Part shown: positions 59,796 to 64,000 of the stretch, one piece after another
Numbering within the stretch: position 1 is the first letter of the stretch
Layout: each line of letters opens with the position of its first letter
DNA from: Siphonodentalium dalli
Taxonomy: Eukaryota > Mollusca > Scaphopoda > Gadilida > Siphonodentaliidae
Reading direction: 5' to 3'
DNA length: 64,000 nucleotides
NCBI GenBank assembly: GCA_032622095.1
Contig: CP136069.1
Coordinates: 160,197,043 to 160,261,042, forward strand
Notes under the pieces: model-generated
What the model was told of the DNA's origin: nothing
What the model saw: only the letters and a program-made list of their open reading frames with translations
Databases searched by the model: none
Program-made: the position numbers and the translations under genes

Positions 59796-59813
59796 AAATG
59801 TATGATGTTAATA

Positions 59814-60071
59814 TTTCACGACGGGAGTTGAGCTGGTGCAGCATGTAAGATCCCGTGCCAACACATTCTCTTATATATGCGAGTCTCCCATCGGGAGCCT
59901 CGCATTATATAAGAGAATGCACTGAGTTACAACGGCAAGGTAATTTTGTTGGGCAGATGTATTCTCTTATTTATGGGAGGCTCCCTATTGGAGACTCGCA
60001 TAAATATAAGAGAATGCATTGGCACAGGGATTTCGCAAAATTTCAGGAAGCTCCAGTCATGAAAGGGTTAA
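59814..60071. mobile_element. Family B element, copy (reverse orientation)
   Basis: The right end is ctccagtcatgaaagggttaa. It has two hairpins with tctcccatcgggagcc-type loops and the agagaatgca stem. The left end is decayed (cacgacgggagttgagctgg). Confidence 0.75.
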
Positions 60072-60169
60072 AGAAGTGAAGAAAACTCTGCAAAATGTAC
60101 GGACTTGAAGAACTTGAGTTTTAAAAACTAGTATTGTGTGCACAACCAGGAGGCCCCCACCCCCCCTTT

Positions 60170-60757
60170 TCGTACGCCGTATTCCATGCCCTGTTATGAG
60201 GTACGCCGTATTCCGATCACTCTGTTAGGAGGTATGCGGTATTCCAAATATACCGGTATTCGTACGCCGACCTTCCAAAAAATGAAGTTTTCATATATTT
60301 TTATGTATTCCATATGGCTGTTAACTGGTATTACGTATTCCACCCTCTGTGTTAAGCAGGGGCGCCGGAAGCATCCAAGGGCAGGGGGGGCAGAGCCTAC
60401 AAAAAGGGCACTTTTCCGCAAAATAGGGCATTTTATCCGCAAACTCGGGAAAATAACCATAAATTCATTGTGGCAAAAGTCCCTATTTTAATGGTATTTG
60501 TCGGTTTTTATGGCCGTTTTGTGATAAAATTGACAAAAAATTTATATTCCTTGTGAAATTGGTGGTATTTAGACCAAAAAAGTCACATTTTGCTATAAAA
60601 ACACGAGATTAAACACACAAAAAGCATTTTCTGTCTCCAGAAAAAGGGCAAGTCCTGCCCCCGCTGGCCCCCCTTGGTCAAGGGCAGGGGGGTCAGCTGC
60701 CCCCTCTGCCCCCCTCTTCCGGCGCCCCTGGTGTTAAGTGGTATTCCGTATTCCATG
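60170..60757. repeat. Degenerate 30-bp tandem array split by a hAT element
   Basis: Units contain gtacgccgtattcc or ggtattccgtattcc at roughly 30-bp spacing (60170-60356 and 60731-60757). Confidence 0.65.
60357..60730. mobile_element. hAT-type MITE with perfect 8-bp duplication
   Basis: This is a 374-bp element starting CAGGGGCGCCGGAAG and ending CTTCCGGCGCCCCTG. It is flanked by GTGTTAAG at 60349-60356 and 60731-60738. No transposase is encoded. It interrupts the 30-bp array. Confidence 0.9.
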
Positions 60758-60839
60758 GGGGGGGGGGGTGGGGTGGGGGCTTCAACCAGCTGGAGACAAT
60801 GGTGTTTGCCTACAGGCTACAACACAAGAGGGGTTACTC

Positions 60840-61393
60840 TATATAGATTAAATTTATGCTGAGCGTCGATTGTCTCGGTCAACTTTCTTCAATTTCCGGT
60901 GTACGCTGTGGACACTGTTGCTGTGTACAAAGTTCACAATGTTTGAACTGACCTTAATTGATTGATTGTGGTCTTTATCCGTCGCCATTACGCACGTGGC
61001 AGTCATATTGATACCGAGATTCAGTTTGACATAAAACAAAGGACAAGGGTGCTCTCATATTAATGTGCAAAGAAACTACGTTTTAATAATTCGTGGTACG
61101 GTCCATCAGATGATCAGTCAGTGAGTCACAGTCACACTCAAAAAACGGCAAAAGCAAAAGGAAGACTTTCTGGGTCCTTGGATATCATATGTGCAACAGT
61201 GAAATTATATGGACATAGTTCATCATTATCTGTATCTCAGAAACTGACTTGCTGCATATTCAACCTATTGTCAATGACACTTGATTATCTACAATTCACA
61301 TCCAATCTTTAAAATTTTGCTTGCCAGGGGGCACCAGTCTAATTTCCTGTTCTGTAGTGACAGTGTAATAACAATATTTTCTGAAATATAGAA
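60840..61393 (+). other. Upstream region of the CD36-family gene
   Basis: No coding seen. A tctgtag or gccag acceptor-like site 30-70 bases before the ATG hints at a 5' UTR intron. No convincing TATA box is visible. Confidence 0.3.
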
Positions 61394-62112
61394 ATGGCAA
61401 GACCGACAAAAAAATGTATGGTGCCTTGCTGTGCCATCACTGGACTGATATTTGTTGTCGCAGGAGGTGTACTCATCTGGGGGTTCAAAGAGATCATCCA
61501 TAACCAGATAACAAAACAAACAGTTATTAAACCTGGAACAACCACATACACTGATTGGGTTGTGCCCCCTGTACCAGTTTATTATCAGATATTTGTTCTT
61601 AATTTGACAAATCCTGAGGATGTAATCGATAAAGGGATGAAACCCAATTTCAACGAAATGGGTCCTTTCACATACAAAGAGTTTGACCAGAAAGAGAATA
61701 TCACTTTTAATGACAATGGGACAGTCAGTTACCGCGAAACCAAGACGTATGTTTTTGATCCTGAAATGTCAGTTGGGCCAGAGAGCACTAACTTTACAAC
61801 GGCCAATATCCTGATGGTGTCGCTTGCAGACGTATTGATGAAAGAATATTCCTGGATGCTAGAAATTTTGGAACTACTTTTTATTTTTGAGAAAGAGGAA
61901 CTCTTCATAAATGTGTCAGTGGGAGATATGCTTTGGGGTTATGAAGATCCAATCATTGACATTATCTCAAATTTTGTGAAGAAGCACAACATCAGCTTTG
62001 AAGTGCCTGACAAATTGGGGTTGTTTGTTGGCGCAAATGGTACAGATGATGGACTCTATACGATCTATACTGGAGACAATGGTGACTACTCTCAGTTTAC
62101 AAACATAAACAG
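61394..62112 (+). CDS. CD36/LIMP-2/SR-B scavenger receptor, first coding exon (partial)
   Basis: The ATG at 61394 has a good context (agaaATGg). The exon encodes 239 residues plus two bases to a gtgaga donor. Residues 1-12 are a short cytosolic tail with Lys and three Cys (KKCMVPCC), likely palmitoylated. Residues 13-31 are a membrane helix (AITGLIFVVAGGVLIWGF). The ectodomain follows with family hallmarks: W..PP.PVYYQIFVLNLTNP, then G..P.FNEMGPFTYKEF, then the helical region (NILMVSLADVLM) and SVGDMLWGYEDPI. At least seven N-x-S/T sites are present. Family members bind lipids, lipoproteins or pathogens, or traffic lysosomal enzymes. A complete protein is about 470-550 residues, so the second half and C-terminal membrane helix lie beyond the window. 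Which subfamily it belongs to cannot be told from this half. Confidence 0.92.
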
Positions 62113-62137
62113 GTGAGAATTCACTTACTAGTACACT

Positions 62138-62214
62138 TACAGTAATGCCCTAAATAATCGACTCCTTAACCACAGCAGAATTATGGGTAACTTTTCAGGA
62201 TTTAGTCAGAAATA
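62138..62214. mobile_element. Half of a family C palindrome in the CD36 intron
   Basis: TACAGTAATGCCCTAAATAA through ttttcaggatttagtcagaaat, then an abrupt change to LINE sequence. The mirror half is missing. Confidence 0.75.
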
Positions 62215-62645
62215 AGACTGTGTATATTTTGTTCCGATGATGCTAATGAAGACGAAAACCACTTTCTTTTAGAATGTAGTGCTTACCACACACCACGGCT
62301 CGAGCTCATAAATATTATGATGGCACAGTTCCCAGACTTTGAAAACATGACCCAAACCGAACAGCTTGTCAAAATCCTATCCAACGATATTTCAAATACA
62401 TGCACTTCAATTTGTCATATAATCCGAAGATTATTTTCCGCACGCGATGAGCATCGTATCATAAATCAATGAGTAAATAGAGACGAGACGATCCTATGCA
62501 CATTCAGCTTTACTGAGGTTATATATTACCATCTATTAATATCATTTATTATATTGTTCAATATAAAATGTACAATTATATGTTATTATGTTTGCATACT
62601 GTCCTTCTAAGGATGTTTTGCCAATTAAACTTATCTTATCTTGGC
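62215..62645 (+). pseudogene. LINE 3' end with zinc finger, second type
   Basis: It encodes CIFCSDDANEDENHFLLEC, a C-x2-C...H-x4-C finger, then about 64 more residues to TGA at 62470-62472. It is followed by a 3' UTR ending aaacttatcttatcttgg. It is open over the retained 83 codons but 5'-truncated, so it is a dead copy of a non-LTR element distinct from the one at 40692. Confidence 0.75.
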
Positions 62646-64000
62646 ATTTCTACAGGGAATCAAGACTTTTTACTACAATTAAAATGAGAATCTGAATCAT
62701 TGTTCTGATTCTCAGTAGCATCTCGTGGTCTACCAGTTAGGAACTCACAAGAATATGGATTCAAATGTACACCCATTGATGCTAAATTATGCATATTCAA
62801 TCATTTTTATGTTTTTCAATTCAGATTTAAAATACTTTTCCAAAATATTTCATTGTTGGAACGAATTATTGTATATTCAATATATGATTGATTAATGATT
62901 ACTGATATATACATGCATAACATACTTATATATGGACCAACAGAGTCTGAAATAAAGATATAATAATTATTATAATAGTAATATACAACCAATATTCTGT
63001 GCCGCGCATCATAATAAAGCATGTATATAAATTTGGAGTTAAATATACATTATTAAAGTCCCCATGTTCTTACCCAAGCAAAGGTTTAAAAGGGTATCTG
63101 GAGTAGTCGACCTATGTGAAGATGGCCCCCCTACGAAGATGGCACAATAATGCACATGTGAAGTTGACACCAGAGAAGTCAATATTTAAATGTTCACATG
63201 TATGCCATTCATGTATACTTGAATATGTACATGCATAAAGTTATAAGCTCATCAATTTGGTATCAGAATCATATAGAAATCTTGAGTTTGTGCTGATTTA
63301 AATTTTCATAGCCTCAAAATTAATAAACTTGCAAACCCAAATAAGCACTGTGCAGGGGGGAAATTTCTCAAGAAAATAATAAATGTGCATGCATGTTTAT
63401 TTGAAACCCAAGAGTATGTTCTATAAGTCCCAATAAAGGCATACAGGTAAATCAGGCATGAGATCCACTCTCATGAAATTAAAATTGCCAAATTCATGCC
63501 CATTTTGACTTTTTCTCAAAATATCAATAAAAAGTTTAGGGTCGGCGGGTTATTTTTAGGGTCGGTTGATGTGCGTAAACATAGCATCTTATTTTGTTTG
63601 GCCTTACAGACCATTCCAAATCAAAGCGGATGACGATATCTCTCTTCAGTGCTATATATCTTTCCCTAACCGGGATCTCTCAAGTTCATGCAGAAAGTAC
63701 TGTATTTGAGGGATAATGTATCATGGTTGAATTTGGTTTTGTATATTTTATAAGCAATGTCAGAGATAAATGTTTGAAGTTTTGCGGTCAGGGAGGGAAA
63801 GTATTTTGATGTTTTTTGACAAAAGATTTAATAACACAACTTATAGTAGGATTATGTAAGCAGAGCACGAAATGACTGGGCAGAGTGGAAATAGAATACA
63901 ATAGAATGGAGAAAACTCTATATTTTTAACAGGAATTGGAACAGGAAGTTAGGAAGTTACCTTGACCTTTGTATGCCAGCGATTTCGCGTTGCATTATTT
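62646..64000. other. Intron of the CD36-family gene; no further exon recognised
   Basis: AT-rich sequence. I looked for the next CD36 exon (expected to start in phase 2 with a conserved Trp) and found none before the window ends. Confidence 0.5.

Noticed and set aside
1-64000. tRNA, rRNA or other structured RNA genes
   Set aside because: I scanned by eye for tRNA A and B boxes and conserved rRNA words and saw none; hairpins found belong to mobile elements.

Overview
This window is nuclear DNA from an AT-rich, intron-rich and repeat-rich animal genome. The best guess is a marine lophotrochozoan such as a mollusc or brachiopod. The reasons are GT-AG introns of 0.3 kb to more than 10 kb, a RhoGEF with the domain order C2-PDZ-DH-PH (which I associate with the protostome-specific gene PsGEF), a CD36-family gene, and many small non-autonomous transposons. 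The phylum is an inference.

Bases 1 to 8,519 hold no convincing host gene. They carry a palindromic repeat (2,157-2,443), a two-unit dispersed repeat (about 4,089-5,457), a TTAA-flanked element (5,803-6,305), a PIF/Harbinger-like element with a TTA duplication (6,679-7,455) and a hairpin element (7,693-7,850).

Bases 8,520 to 33,651 (minus strand) are one host gene. I rebuilt it exon by exon: 13 shared coding exons encode C2, PDZ, DH (RhoGEF) and PH domains, and all splice phases agree. Three alternative N-termini feed the same acceptor at 17,047: a 34-nt exon at 33,618-33,651, a two-exon start at 26,392-26,487 plus 25,256-25,439, and a 49-nt exon at 17,595-17,643. The predicted proteins are 748, 830 and 753 residues. 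A 69-nt exon (14,621-14,689) was found because the C2 domain was incomplete without it. The DH domain is unusual: its normally most conserved helix is strongly changed.

Bases 33,652 to 61,393 are about 28 kb without a convincing host gene, built largely from nested transposons. They include six double-hairpin elements of family A (counting those inside the RhoGEF introns) with TTAA target sites and CCCTTT...AAAGGG ends (piggyBac-like), a related family B with the same hairpin core, CAGTAATG-ended palindromes of family C (Tc1/mariner-like), paired hairpins of family F, TTAA-AGG elements, two hAT-type elements with perfect 8-bp duplications, a 2-kb element with about 48-bp terminal repeats and a TAATA duplication, and decayed LINE reverse-transcriptase fragments.

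Bases 61,394 to 62,112 (plus strand) are the first coding exon of a CD36/LIMP-2/SR-B scavenger-receptor gene. It continues beyond the right edge, and its first visible intron holds half of a palindromic element next to a LINE 3' end.

The two host genes are divergently arranged and show no evident functional link. The most notable points are the multi-start RhoGEF with the altered DH core, and the modular hairpin cassette shared by element families with different arms.
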